This document shows, piece by piece, positions 38,138 to 46,080 of a stretch of 64,000 nt of DNA. The DNA is from Actinomadura sp. NAK00032 (GTDB lineage: Bacteria > Actinomycetota > Actinomycetes > Streptosporangiales > Streptosporangiaceae): the NCBI RefSeq assembly GCF_013364275.1, contig NZ_CP054932.1, positions 4,960,001 through 5,024,000 on the forward strand, in the 5' to 3' direction. Positions within the stretch are counted from its first letter, which is position 1, and the number at the start of each line of letters is the position of its first letter. The notes below the pieces were generated by a model. It saw only the letters and a list, made by a program, of their open reading frames with translations. It did not search any database and was not told the origin of the DNA. A program made the position numbers and the translations under genes.

Positions 38138-39726
38138 GCTTCACCGCCGTCGTCTCGGGGGAGACGGCCATCACCGCGCGCGGTCCGCTGAAGGAGGCCG
38201 CCGAGCGGGTCCTCGGCCGGTTGTGGATCGACCAGGTGCCGGTCCGGCTCGCGTCCGAGGACGCGTCGCTGTGGCCGTCCGCCGCCACCGCCGGGGTGGC
38301 GGGCCGGCCGCTGTGCTGGCCCGGCCAGCCCGGCCCGGGCCGCGCCGCCCTGGACCGTGCCGAGGAGCTGCGCGCCGGAGCCCGCGCCGAGGGGCTGACG
38401 GAGGTCGTGCTGCTCGGCGGCGGCACCCCGGCCCGCGCCGCGGAGCTGATCGCCGCCGCCGGCGGGGCGCCGCTGAGCGTGCTGGACGGCCTGGAGCCCG
38501 GCCCGCTGCTGCGGCTGCGCGACGACGGGGAGCGGCTCGGCCGGACCCTGGTCGCCGTCGCCGGCGACGACCCGGCCGCCGAGACGCTGCGGTCGGTGAT
38601 CGCCGGGATGCTCGCGGACGCCGGCCTGTCCCCCGCCGAGGCCGCGCGGCGGTTCGTGACCGTCGCCGAGCCGGGCACCGCCGCGGCCAAGCACGCCGCC
38701 GAGGCGGGGCACCCGCTGGTGGAGGCGCCGGCCGCGACGGCGTTCGGGGCGCTGTCGCCGTACGCGCTGGTGCCCGCCGCGCTCGCCGGCGCCGACGTCC
38801 GGGCCCTGCTGGACGAGGCCACCGCGGCGCTGCCCGCGCTGACCCGGCCGGAGAACAACCCGGGGCTCGTCCTCGGCGCGATCCTCGGCGGGGCGGCCCG
38901 CGCGGGCCGCCGGACGGCGGTGCTCGGCGGCTACGCGGCCGACCGGCCCGGCCTCGCCCGCTGGGCGGCGGACCTGCTGGACGAGGCGACCGGCGGGCGG
39001 CTGGTCCCGGTCGTCCAGGAGGGCGGAATGCCGCTGGCGCCCGCCGACGACCTGTTCCTGGTCACCTTCGGGGGCCGTCCGCACCAGGACGACGCCACGG
39101 TCGCGGGGCCGCTCGCGGCGCAGCTGGTGGTGTGGGAGTACGCCGCGGCCGTCGCGGCCTACCTGCTGGAGGCCGACCCGCTCGCGCCGCCCGCACCGCC
39201 CGCCGCGATGACCGTGGACGACGGGACCGGCGACCCGCTGTTCGCCGACGGCGATCCCGGCCGCGCGGTGGAGGCGCACACGACGGTGCCCGCGCTGGCC
39301 GGCGCGTCCGGCCTCCCCGCGCTGCTGGACGCGCTGGCCGCCGAGGTCGGCCCGGCCGGGCACCTGGACCTGGCCGCCCACCTCGATCCCGACGAGGCGC
39401 GCGGGCAGGGCGCGCAGGTGCGGCGGCTGGCCGCGCTCCTGGCCGCCCGCTGCGGCCGGCCGGTGCGCACCGGGTGGGGCGGGCGGCCCCGCGCGGCCGG
39501 GAATGATCAAACCGGCGGAGGCGTATACCTGTTGGTGACCGGGAACGTCGTCCGCGACGTACCGGTCCCGGGCCGGCACCACCGGCTGGCCATGCTGCAG
39601 CTCGCGCGGGCGCTCGGGGACGCCCGCGACGCGCGCGCGGCGGGGCGCGCGGTGGTGCGGCTGCACCTGCAGAACCGCTGGGCGGGACTCGCCCGGCTGC
39701 TCGACGCCGCCGGCGCGGGGCGATGA
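38134..39726 (+). CDS. Glucose-6-phosphate isomerase-like protein, copy 3 of 3 (most divergent)
   Basis: 530 residues, third tandem paralogue. The blocks AFGALSPYALVPAALAGAD, ENNPGLVLGAILGG, LAAQLVVWEYAAAVAAYLLEADP and VPGRHHRLAMLQLARALGDARDARAAGRAVVRLHLQNRW align with the other two. It retains a Glu at the ESTGK position (DEATGG) but loses the following Lys and the entire RYLHxxGQxHKGGP element, which is shortened to a Gly-rich turn. Isomerase activity is improbable. GTG overlaps the previous TGA (GTGA). About 110 bp then separate it from zwf. Confidence 0.75.
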   Translation: MSFTAVVSGETAITARGPLKEAAERVLGRLWIDQVPVRLASEDASLWPSAATAGVAGRPLCWPGQPGPGRAALDRAEELRAGARAEGLTEVVLLGGGTPARAAELIAAAGGAPLSVLDGLEPGPLLRLRDDGERLGRTLVAVAGDDPAAETLRSVIAGMLADAGLSPAEAARRFVTVAEPGTAAAKHAAEAGHPLVEAPAATAFGALSPYALVPAALAGADVRALLDEATAALPALTRPENNPGLVLGAILGGAARAGRRTAVLGGYAADRPGLARWAADLLDEATGGRLVPVVQEGGMPLAPADDLFLVTFGGRPHQDDATVAGPLAAQLVVWEYAAAVAAYLLEADPLAPPAPPAAMTVDDGTGDPLFADGDPGRAVEAHTTVPALAGASGLPALLDALAAEVGPAGHLDLAAHLDPDEARGQGAQVRRLAALLAARCGRPVRTGWGGRPRAAGNDQTGGGVYLLVTGNVVRDVPVPGRHHRLAMLQLARALGDARDARAAGRAVVRLHLQNRWAGLARLLDAAGAGR

Positions 39727-39836
39727 GGCCCCGCACGGAAGGCGCACGTTCCAGGAAGTGGGGCCCGTGACACGAGTTGGGGCAGGATGCTTGCAGCAGT
39801 GAGACGAGAAGGCGCAGTCCGACCAGAGGGGGCCAC

Positions 39837-41363
39837 GTGACCAACCCAGCCAATCCGCTCCGCGACCCGCGGGACAAGCGCCTGCCGCGGGTGGCCGGGC
39901 CGTGCGTGCTCGTGCTGTTCGGGGTCACCGGGGACCTGTCCCGCAAGAAGCTGCTCCCGGCGATCTACGACCTGGCGAACCGGGGGCTGCTGCCGCCGGG
40001 CTTCTCGCTGGTCGGCTTCGCGCGCCGCGACTGGGAGAACGAGGACTTCCGGCAGATCGCCTACGAGTCGGTCAAGGCGCACGCGCGGACCCCGTTCCGC
40101 GAGGACGTGTGGACGCACCTGTCGGAGGGCATGCACTTCGTCCCCGGCGAGTTCTCCGACCCGGGCGCGTTCGACGCGCTGTCGATGGCCGTCAAGGAGC
40201 TGGACGAGAGCCGCGGCACCGGCGGCAACTACGCCTTCTACCTGTCGATACCGCCGAAGTTCTTCCCGCAGGTCGTCGAGCAGCTGCAGCGCAGCGGCCT
40301 CGCCGACCGCAAGGAGGGCGCCTGGCGCCGGGTGGTGATCGAGAAGCCGTTCGGCCGGGACCTGAGGACCGCGGTGGAGCTGAACGACACCGTGCACCGC
40401 GTCTTCCCCGAGGAGTCGATCTTCCGGATCGACCACTACCTCGGCAAGGAGACGGTGCAGAACATCCTGGCGCTGCGGTTCGCCAACACGATGTTCGAGC
40501 CGATCTGGAACCGGTCGTTCGTCGACCACGTGCAGATCACGATGGCCGAGGACATCGGGATCGGCGGGCGGGCCGGCTACTACGACGGCATAGGAGCCGC
40601 CCGCGACGTCATCCAGAACCACCTGCTGCAGCTGCTGGCGCTGACGGCGATGGAGGAGCCCACCTCGTTCCGCGCCGAGGCGGTCCGCGCCGAGAAGGCC
40701 AAGATCCTGTCCTCGGTGCGGGTACCCGGCGACCTCGCCGAGGCGACCGCGCGCGGGCAGTACGCGGCGGGCTGGCAGGGCGGCGTGAACGTCCGCGGGT
40801 ACCTGGACGAGGACGGCATCCCGGCCGACTCCCGCACCGAGACCTACGCGGCGATCAAGCTGGAGATCGAGAACCGGCGCTGGGCGGGCGTCCCGTTCTA
40901 CCTGCGCACCGGCAAGCGGCTCAGCCGCCGCGTGACCGAGGTCGCGATGGTGTTCCAGAAGGCGCCGCACCTGCCGTTCTCCCAGACCGACACCGAGGAG
41001 CTCGGGCAGAACGCCCTGGTGATGCGGGTGCAGCCGGACGAGGGCATCACGGTCCGGTTCGGCTCGAAGGTGCCCGGCACCTCGATGGAGATCCGCGACG
41101 TCAACATGGACTTCGCCTACGGCGAGTCGTTCACCGAGACCTCCCCCGAGGCCTACGAGCGGCTGCTGCTGGACGTGCTGATCGGCGACCCGCCGCTGTT
41201 CCCCCGGCAGGAGGAGGTCGAGCTGTCCTGGCAGATCCTCGACCCGATCACCGAGTTCTGGGCGAGCCGCGGCGGCCTCGACCAGTACAAGTCCGGCGGC
41301 TACGGCCCCGACAGCGCCGACGAGCTGATGGCGCGGGACGGGCGCACCTGGAGGCGGCTCTAA
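39837..41363 (+). CDS. zwf: Glucose-6-phosphate 1-dehydrogenase
   Basis: 508 residues. N-terminal NADP-binding motif FGVTGDLSRKKLLPAIYDL and active-site RIDHYLGKETVQNI are intact. It makes 6-phosphogluconolactone and NADPH, the committed step of the oxidative branch. GTG at 39837 (VTNPANPLRDPRDK) is chosen for its AGAGGGGG site; the open frame from 39777 adds only non-family sequence. Its TAA shares a base with the opcA ATG (TAATG). Confidence 0.95.
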   Translation: MTNPANPLRDPRDKRLPRVAGPCVLVLFGVTGDLSRKKLLPAIYDLANRGLLPPGFSLVGFARRDWENEDFRQIAYESVKAHARTPFREDVWTHLSEGMHFVPGEFSDPGAFDALSMAVKELDESRGTGGNYAFYLSIPPKFFPQVVEQLQRSGLADRKEGAWRRVVIEKPFGRDLRTAVELNDTVHRVFPEESIFRIDHYLGKETVQNILALRFANTMFEPIWNRSFVDHVQITMAEDIGIGGRAGYYDGIGAARDVIQNHLLQLLALTAMEEPTSFRAEAVRAEKAKILSSVRVPGDLAEATARGQYAAGWQGGVNVRGYLDEDGIPADSRTETYAAIKLEIENRRWAGVPFYLRTGKRLSRRVTEVAMVFQKAPHLPFSQTDTEELGQNALVMRVQPDEGITVRFGSKVPGTSMEIRDVNMDFAYGESFTETSPEAYERLLLDVLIGDPPLFPRQEEVELSWQILDPITEFWASRGGLDQYKSGGYGPDSADELMARDGRTWRRL

Positions 41364-42409
41364 TGAACATCGATCTCACCGGGACCACCACCCGCAAGAT
41401 CCAGGACGCGCTGACGCAGTCCCGGCACCTGATGGGCGGCCCGGCGGTCGGCATGGTGCTGACCCTGATCATCGTGACGGACGAGTCGGCGCAGTACGAC
41501 GCGGTCCGCGCCGCGACGGAGGCGGCGCGCGAGCACCCCTGCCGGGTGCTGACCGTCATCTCCCGCGACCCGCGCGGCGGCTCGTCGCGGCTGGACGCCG
41601 AGATCCGGATGGGCGAGACCGGGCCGGGCGAGACGGTGCTGCTGCGCATGTACGGGCCGCTCGCCGAGCACGCCGACTCGGTGGTCGTCCCGCTGCTGAT
41701 GCCCGACACCCCGGTCGTGACGTGGTGGCCGGGCGGCAAGGTGCCGAAGGTCCCGGCGAAGGACCCGCTCGGCGCGCTGGCGCAGCGCCGGGTGACCGAC
41801 TCCTACGCGGCCCGCGACCGGCTCGGCACCCTCGCGCAGCTCGCGCAGGGCTACCGGCCGGGCGACACCGACTTCACCTGGACGCGGCTCACGTCGTGGC
41901 GGTCGCTGCTGGCCGCCGCGCTCGACCAGGACCACGACGACATCGTGTCGGGCGAGGTGACCGCCGAGCCGGACAGCCCGAGCGCGGAGCTGCTGGCCGC
42001 GTGGCTGTCGGTCCGGCTCGGCGTGCCGCTCGGGCGGGCCGTCTCCGAGGGGCCCGGGATCACCGGCGTCCGGCTCACCACGACCGGCGGCGACATCGTC
42101 ATCCACCGCCCGGACGGGCGGGTCGCGACGCTGTGCCGGCCCGGGCAGCCCGACCGGCAGGTGTCGCTGCTGCGCCGCCCGATGCCCGACCTGCTGGCCG
42201 AGGAGCTGCGCAGGCTCGACCCCGACGAGGTGTACCGCGAAGCCGCCGCCCGGTTCGCCAAGGACCTCGCGCACGGGACGGCGCGGCCGGGCGTGGCCGA
42301 CGAGCCGGTGTCGGCGACGGACGCGGCGGCCAAGACCGGGCCCGCCAAGCGGCACGCCAAGGCGCGGCGCGCCACCGGGGGACGCGGCGACGCCGAGGGA
42401 GGGGCGTGA
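41363..42409 (+). CDS. opcA: OpcA, glucose-6-phosphate dehydrogenase assembly/activator protein
   Basis: 348 residues. Family sequence TPVVTWWPGGKVPKVPAKDPLGALAQRRVTDSY is unmistakable. OpcA binds Zwf and in actinobacteria and cyanobacteria adjusts its oligomeric state and redox response. The C-terminal 50 residues are low-complexity Ala/Lys/Arg. Translationally coupled on both sides: TAATG with zwf and GTGA with pgl. Confidence 0.94.
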   Translation: MNIDLTGTTTRKIQDALTQSRHLMGGPAVGMVLTLIIVTDESAQYDAVRAATEAAREHPCRVLTVISRDPRGGSSRLDAEIRMGETGPGETVLLRMYGPLAEHADSVVVPLLMPDTPVVTWWPGGKVPKVPAKDPLGALAQRRVTDSYAARDRLGTLAQLAQGYRPGDTDFTWTRLTSWRSLLAAALDQDHDDIVSGEVTAEPDSPSAELLAAWLSVRLGVPLGRAVSEGPGITGVRLTTTGGDIVIHRPDGRVATLCRPGQPDRQVSLLRRPMPDLLAEELRRLDPDEVYREAAARFAKDLAHGTARPGVADEPVSATDAAAKTGPAKRHAKARRATGGRGDAEGGA

Positions 42410-43161
42410 GCGCCCCGGCGGTCCTGGTCCACCGCGACCAGGACGTGCTCGCCGCGGCGGCCGCGGCGCGGCTGCTGACCCGGATCGCCGACGCCCAGGC
42501 GGCGCGCGGCTCGGCGTCGGTCGTCGTGACCGGCGGCGGGGTCGGCACCGCGGTGCTGGCCGCGGTCGCCGCGTCCGCCGCGCGCGACGCGGTCGACTGG
42601 GCCCGCGTGGACGTGTGGTGGGGCGACGAGCGGTTCCGTCCCGCCGGCGACCCCGAGCGCAACGAGACCGGGGCGCGGGCGGCACTGCTGGACCACGTCC
42701 CGGTCGACCCGGCGCGGGTGCACGCGATGCGCGGCCCGGACGGCCCGGACGGCGACGACCCGGACGCGGCGGCGGAGCGGTACGCCGCGGAGCTGCGCGC
42801 CGCCGCCGGGCCGGGCGGCGGCCCGGTCCCGCAGTTCGACGTGCTGATGCTCGGCATGGGCCCGGACGCGCACGTCGCGTCGCTGTTCCCCGGCATGCCG
42901 GGGCTGCGCGACGAGCGTCCGGTGGTCGCGGTGCGCGACTCCCCCAAACCGCCGCCGACCCGGATCTCGCTGACGTTCCCGTCGCTGCGCGCCGCGCGCG
43001 AGGTGTGGGTGCTGGCGGCGGGCGCGTCGAAGGCGGAGGCCGTCCGGCTCGCCCTGGCGGCGGACGCGGACGTGGCCCGCGCCCCGGCCGCCGGGGCGCG
43101 CGGGCGCGACCGGACCCTGTTCCTGCTGGACATCGCCGCCGCGGCGGACTTGCCCGGCTGA
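42406..43161 (+). CDS. pgl: 6-Phosphogluconolactonase
   Basis: 251 residues, NagB/DevB-like fold. VWWGDERFRPAGDPERNE and DVLMLGMGPDAHVASLFPG are the lactonase signatures. It hydrolyses the product of Zwf, so all three steps up to 6-phosphogluconate are encoded together. The 6-phosphogluconate dehydrogenase gene is not in the window. Start GTG overlaps the opcA TGA. Confidence 0.94.
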   Translation: MSAPAVLVHRDQDVLAAAAAARLLTRIADAQAARGSASVVVTGGGVGTAVLAAVAASAARDAVDWARVDVWWGDERFRPAGDPERNETGARAALLDHVPVDPARVHAMRGPDGPDGDDPDAAAERYAAELRAAAGPGGGPVPQFDVLMLGMGPDAHVASLFPGMPGLRDERPVVAVRDSPKPPPTRISLTFPSLRAAREVWVLAAGASKAEAVRLALAADADVARAPAAGARGRDRTLFLLDIAAAADLPG

Positions 43162-43208
43162 GAGAACACCGAAGAGTGGCCGTGGTGTCGCATGGGTCGC
43201 GCTGAACC

Positions 43209-43232
43209 GTGCATAACCTGAGCACGTGCATA
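43209..43232 (+). promoter_or_regulatory. Direct GTGCATA repeat in the promoter region of the L,D-transpeptidase gene
   Basis: GTGCATA occurs at 43209-43215 and 43226-43232, 17 bp apart, flanking the palindrome GCACGTGC. It lies about 72-95 bp before the start codon in the 142-bp gap after pgl. It could be an operator or a -10 region; no family is assigned. Confidence 0.3.
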
Positions 43233-43303
43233 CCTTGTGCGGGCCTTGAACGCGGGATTACCCCGCGCGACGGGCACGGCAGGCGAGCGTGAGGAGTTCT
43301 CAG

Positions 43304-44506
43304 GTGCGCAAGGGTCGGTCCGGAACGGCGATCGCGGCGGTCGCCGGGGCGGTGCTCGTCGCCGTCGCCGGCTGCTCGTCCGGTGGCGGCGGCAAGGGCG
43401 GGGACGGCGGCGGCGAGGACGCGGACGCGGTGAAGCTGGCGATCACGCCCGCCACCGGCACGCGGCAGGCGGCGCCCGACCGGCCCGTCACCGTCACCGC
43501 CGACAACGGCAGGCTCACCAGCGTCACCCTCACCTACGGCGAGAAGAACGCCAAGGCCGAGGGCAGGCTCGCCGCGGACGGCAAGTCGTGGAAGTCGTCG
43601 TGGACGCTGCGGCCGTCCACGACGTACACGGTCACCGCGACGGGCGCCGGCGAGGGCGGCAAGCCCGTCACCGCGACGTCGACGTTCACGACGCTGACAC
43701 CGCGCAAGAAGCTGACGTCGGGCATGTCGCCGCTGGACGGCGAGACCGTCGGCGTCGGCATGCCGGTGCAGCTGCTGCTGTCCCGGCCGGTGAGCTCCAA
43801 GGCGGGGAAGGTCGCGGTCGAGAAGGCCCTCGAGGTCCGGATGTCCAAGCCGGTCGAGGGCGCCTGGTACTGGATCAGTGACAAGGAGGTCGACTTCCGG
43901 CCCCGCGAGTACTGGCCGTCCGGGCAGAAGGTGAAGGTCATCGCGCACCTGGCGGGGCTGAAGGTCGGCGACGGCGTCTACGGGACGAAGGACCGCAGCG
44001 CCAGTTTCACGGTGGGCGCGCGGCACGTCACGACGATCGACGCCAAGAAGCACAAGGCGACGGTGACCGACGGCGGCCGGACCGTCCGCACGATGAAGGT
44101 CAGCCTCGGCAAGCCGGGCCACGACAGCTACAGCGGCACGATGATCGCGCAGGAGAAGGCCGCCGACATCGTCATGGACTCGGCGACCACCGGCGACCCC
44201 GGCGAGTACCGGATCCCGACGAAGTGGAACGTCCGCCTCACCTACAGCGGGACGTTCGTCCACTCGGCGCCGTGGTCGACCGACGCGCAGGGCAACGACA
44301 ACGTCAGCCACGGGTGCGTGAACGCCTCCCCGTCCGACGCCAAGTGGTTCTACGACTTCACGAACCGGGGCGACATCGTGAAGGTGACCGGCACGTCCCG
44401 GCAGCTGCAGTTCGGCAACGGCCCGACGCCGTGGGCGAAGGACTGGGACGGCTGGCTGGCGGGCAGCGCGACCGGCAAGCCGGTGACGGGTCTCCCCCTC
44501 ACCTGA
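43304..44506 (+). CDS. Lipoprotein L,D-transpeptidase
   Basis: 400 residues. Signal peptide and lipobox (LVAVAGC, lipidated Cys about 24), then a Gly/Asp-rich linker. Two Ig-like domains (about 45-130 and 135-235) precede a YkuD catalytic domain (about 240-365) with HSAPW and SHGCVNASPSDAKWFYD, which supply catalytic His and Cys. It makes 3-3 peptidoglycan cross-links outside the membrane, as LdtMt2-type enzymes do. GTG at 43304 is chosen for GAGGAG 7 nt upstream over the GTG at 43289. It has its own promoter region and need not belong to the pentose-phosphate operon. Confidence 0.92.
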   Translation: MRKGRSGTAIAAVAGAVLVAVAGCSSGGGGKGGDGGGEDADAVKLAITPATGTRQAAPDRPVTVTADNGRLTSVTLTYGEKNAKAEGRLAADGKSWKSSWTLRPSTTYTVTATGAGEGGKPVTATSTFTTLTPRKKLTSGMSPLDGETVGVGMPVQLLLSRPVSSKAGKVAVEKALEVRMSKPVEGAWYWISDKEVDFRPREYWPSGQKVKVIAHLAGLKVGDGVYGTKDRSASFTVGARHVTTIDAKKHKATVTDGGRTVRTMKVSLGKPGHDSYSGTMIAQEKAADIVMDSATTGDPGEYRIPTKWNVRLTYSGTFVHSAPWSTDAQGNDNVSHGCVNASPSDAKWFYDFTNRGDIVKVTGTSRQLQFGNGPTPWAKDWDGWLAGSATGKPVTGLPLT

Positions 44507-44608
44507 CCACGCGTGCTCAGTGGCTCATGTGCCCGCGTCCCGTGTGCGGTGCGTCTCGTGTGCCCGGCGCCTCGTGTGCGCGCGCGATCACGGGGCAGAC
44601 TCGGGGCC

Positions 44609-44941
44609 ATGCAGAAGCTCTCGTTGGACGCACAGGTACGTGACCATCTGAAGCGGGCCGCGGCCGGCTCGACCGGGCGCAGCGCGGACACCGTCTACGG
44701 CGGTCATGAGCACGTCCTGCGCCAGACGCTGGTGGCCCTGACGGCGGGCACCACCCTGTCGGAGCACGAGAACCCCGGCGAGGCGACCATCCTCGTCCTG
44801 CACGGGCGGGTCCGGCTGCTGGCCGGGGACCACGCGTGGGACGGGATGTCCGGCGACCTGCTGATCGTCCCGGACGCGCGGCACAGCCTGGAGGCCCTGG
44901 AGGACGCGGCGGTGCTGCTCACCGTCGCCAAGGTGGGCTGA
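44609..44941 (+). CDS. Small single-domain cupin protein
   Basis: 110 residues forming one cupin barrel: LTAGTTLSEHENPGEATILVLHGRVRLLAGDHAWDGMSGDLLIVPDARHSLEALEDAAVLLTVAK. Motif 1 is partly present (one His plus Glu) and motif 2 keeps the His of ARHSL, so metal binding is possible but weak. No substrate can be assigned. CAGACT lies 7 nt before the ATG at 44609, so the message is probably leaderless. Confidence 0.8.
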   Translation: MQKLSLDAQVRDHLKRAAAGSTGRSADTVYGGHEHVLRQTLVALTAGTTLSEHENPGEATILVLHGRVRLLAGDHAWDGMSGDLLIVPDARHSLEALEDAAVLLTVAKVG

Positions 44942-44977
44942 GCCGCCCCGGCCCTCCGCTCGCCGCCCCGTCCGGGG

Positions 44978-45610
44978 TCACTCGCGGCGCAGGTGCGCGA
45001 GGCAGGCGCCGGGTTCGGCGAAGGGCTCCAGCCGGTCGGCCTCGACCGGCGCGTCCAGTTCCTTCAGCGCGCCCTGCATGAGGCCGAGGTGGACGTCGCA
45101 GACCAGCGGCCCGTACTCCTCGGCGAGCTCCAGGAACGGGCAGTGCCGCAGCCGGATGAGGTCGCCGCCCGGGCGGGGGGCGAAGTCCAGGTCGTCCAGC
45201 AGGGCGGTGAGCCGGTCGGTCGCCTCCGCGGCGCTCAGCCGCTGGAACGGCGGCGGCCGGTCGACCAGGTAGCGGCCCCACTCGCGGCCCGCCCGCGCGG
45301 CGCTCTCGCGGGCGGTGGGCCCCTCCGCGGCGAGCCGGCTGAGCAGGATCTGGGCGAGCAGCCGGTAGCCGCGGGCGCCGCCGCGGTCCATGCCGGGGCG
45401 CGGGGCGTAGACGGTGCGGGGGCGGCCGGGGCCGGAGGGCTGCTCGGCGGTGCGCTCGACGGTCCCCTCGGCGGTCAGGGCGTCCAGGTGGAAGCGCGCG
45501 GTGTTGGCGTGGACGCCGAGCCGCTCGGCGACCTCGGCGACGCCCAGCGCGGCCCCGGCGTCGCGCAGGATGTCCAGCACCTCCTGGCGGCGGGAGCGTT
45601 CGGCGGTCAT
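44978..45610 (-). CDS. SufR-like winged-helix regulator with C-terminal Cys cluster
   Basis: 210 residues. N-terminal winged HTH (EVLDILRDAGAALGVAEVAERLGVHANTARFHLDALTAEGTV) and a sensor half ending in RHCPFLELAEEYGPLVCDVHLGLMQ and GACLAHL. The HCP-x(12)-C-x(n)-C spacing parallels SufR encoded at 15372-16133 ([18 protein letters not shown] and GICTTH), so it may bind an Fe-S cluster or metal. It is coupled to fdxA: its ATG lies 1 bp after the fdxA stop with GGAGGAGGG upstream. Likely a redox- or Fe-S-responsive repressor controlling fdxA and itself. Confidence 0.82.
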   Translation of the reverse strand: MTAERSRRQEVLDILRDAGAALGVAEVAERLGVHANTARFHLDALTAEGTVERTAEQPSGPGRPRTVYAPRPGMDRGGARGYRLLAQILLSRLAAEGPTARESAARAGREWGRYLVDRPPPFQRLSAAEATDRLTALLDDLDFAPRPGGDLIRLRHCPFLELAEEYGPLVCDVHLGLMQGALKELDAPVEADRLEPFAEPGACLAHLRRE

Positions 45611-45611
45611 C

Positions 45612-45935
45612 TCAGCCCTCCTCCGCCGGCGGCAGCGCGGCGATCAGCGGATGGTCGCGGTCGAGCGCGCCGAGCTTGCTCGCGCCGCCGGGCGAGCCGA
45701 GGTCGTCGAAGAACTCGGCGTTGGCCCCGGTGTAGTCCTTCCAGCGGTCCGGGAGGTCGTCCTCGTAGTAGATGGCCTCGACCGGGCACACCGGTTCGCA
45801 CGCGCCGCAGTCGACGCATTCGTCCGGGTGGATGTAGAGGGCGCGCCGTCCCTCGTAGATGCAGTCGACCGGACACTCGTCCACGCACGCCCGGTCCTTG
45901 ACGTCGACGCACGGTTCGGCGATCACATAGGTCAT
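45612..45935 (-). CDS. fdxA: Seven-iron ferredoxin FdxA
   Basis: 107 residues. The first cluster motif is CVDVKDRACVDECPVDC and the second CVDCGACEPVCP, the arrangement of [3Fe-4S][4Fe-4S] ferredoxins of mycobacteria and Streptomyces. The C-terminal 50 residues (WKDYTGANAEFFDDLGSPGGASK) match the family. It carries electrons, for example to cytochromes P450, and FdxA is often induced by hypoxia or NO in relatives. It leads a two-gene operon with the SufR-like regulator. Confidence 0.94.
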   Translation of the reverse strand: MTYVIAEPCVDVKDRACVDECPVDCIYEGRRALYIHPDECVDCGACEPVCPVEAIYYEDDLPDRWKDYTGANAEFFDDLGSPGGASKLGALDRDHPLIAALPPAEEG

Positions 45936-45960
45936 GGCGCGCTCCTCGTCTCCGTCCGAC

Positions 45961-46000
45961 TCCCTATTTCTCACAATCCTACATGTAAATAATAAGGCAA
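45961..46000 (-). promoter_or_regulatory. AT-rich promoter/operator region upstream of fdxA
   Basis: This is the most AT-rich stretch in the neighbourhood. It contains the palindrome TACATGTA (45980-45987) inside CCTACATGTAAATAATAAGG. On the minus strand TAGGAT could be a -10. It is a reasonable site for the SufR-like regulator encoded downstream; the assignment is inferred. Confidence 0.35.
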
Positions 46001-46080
46001 CGGCCGGGGCTACCAAAGTCGGTCCCGCCGTCGACCTGCGGCCGCGTTCGCACCCGGGCGGCGTGGCTACCGTGGGACAC

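Noticed and set aside
36376-39726. 1116-codon frame that would fuse Pgi copies 2 and 3
   Set aside because: Its first half is out of frame with the copy 2 protein and is Arg/Gly-rich; the true copy 3 begins with the GTG at 38134.
45961-46000. Horizontal transfer boundary at the AT-rich stretch
   Set aside because: Only about 40 bases are AT-rich and the genes on both sides have the usual composition, so a promoter explains it better.
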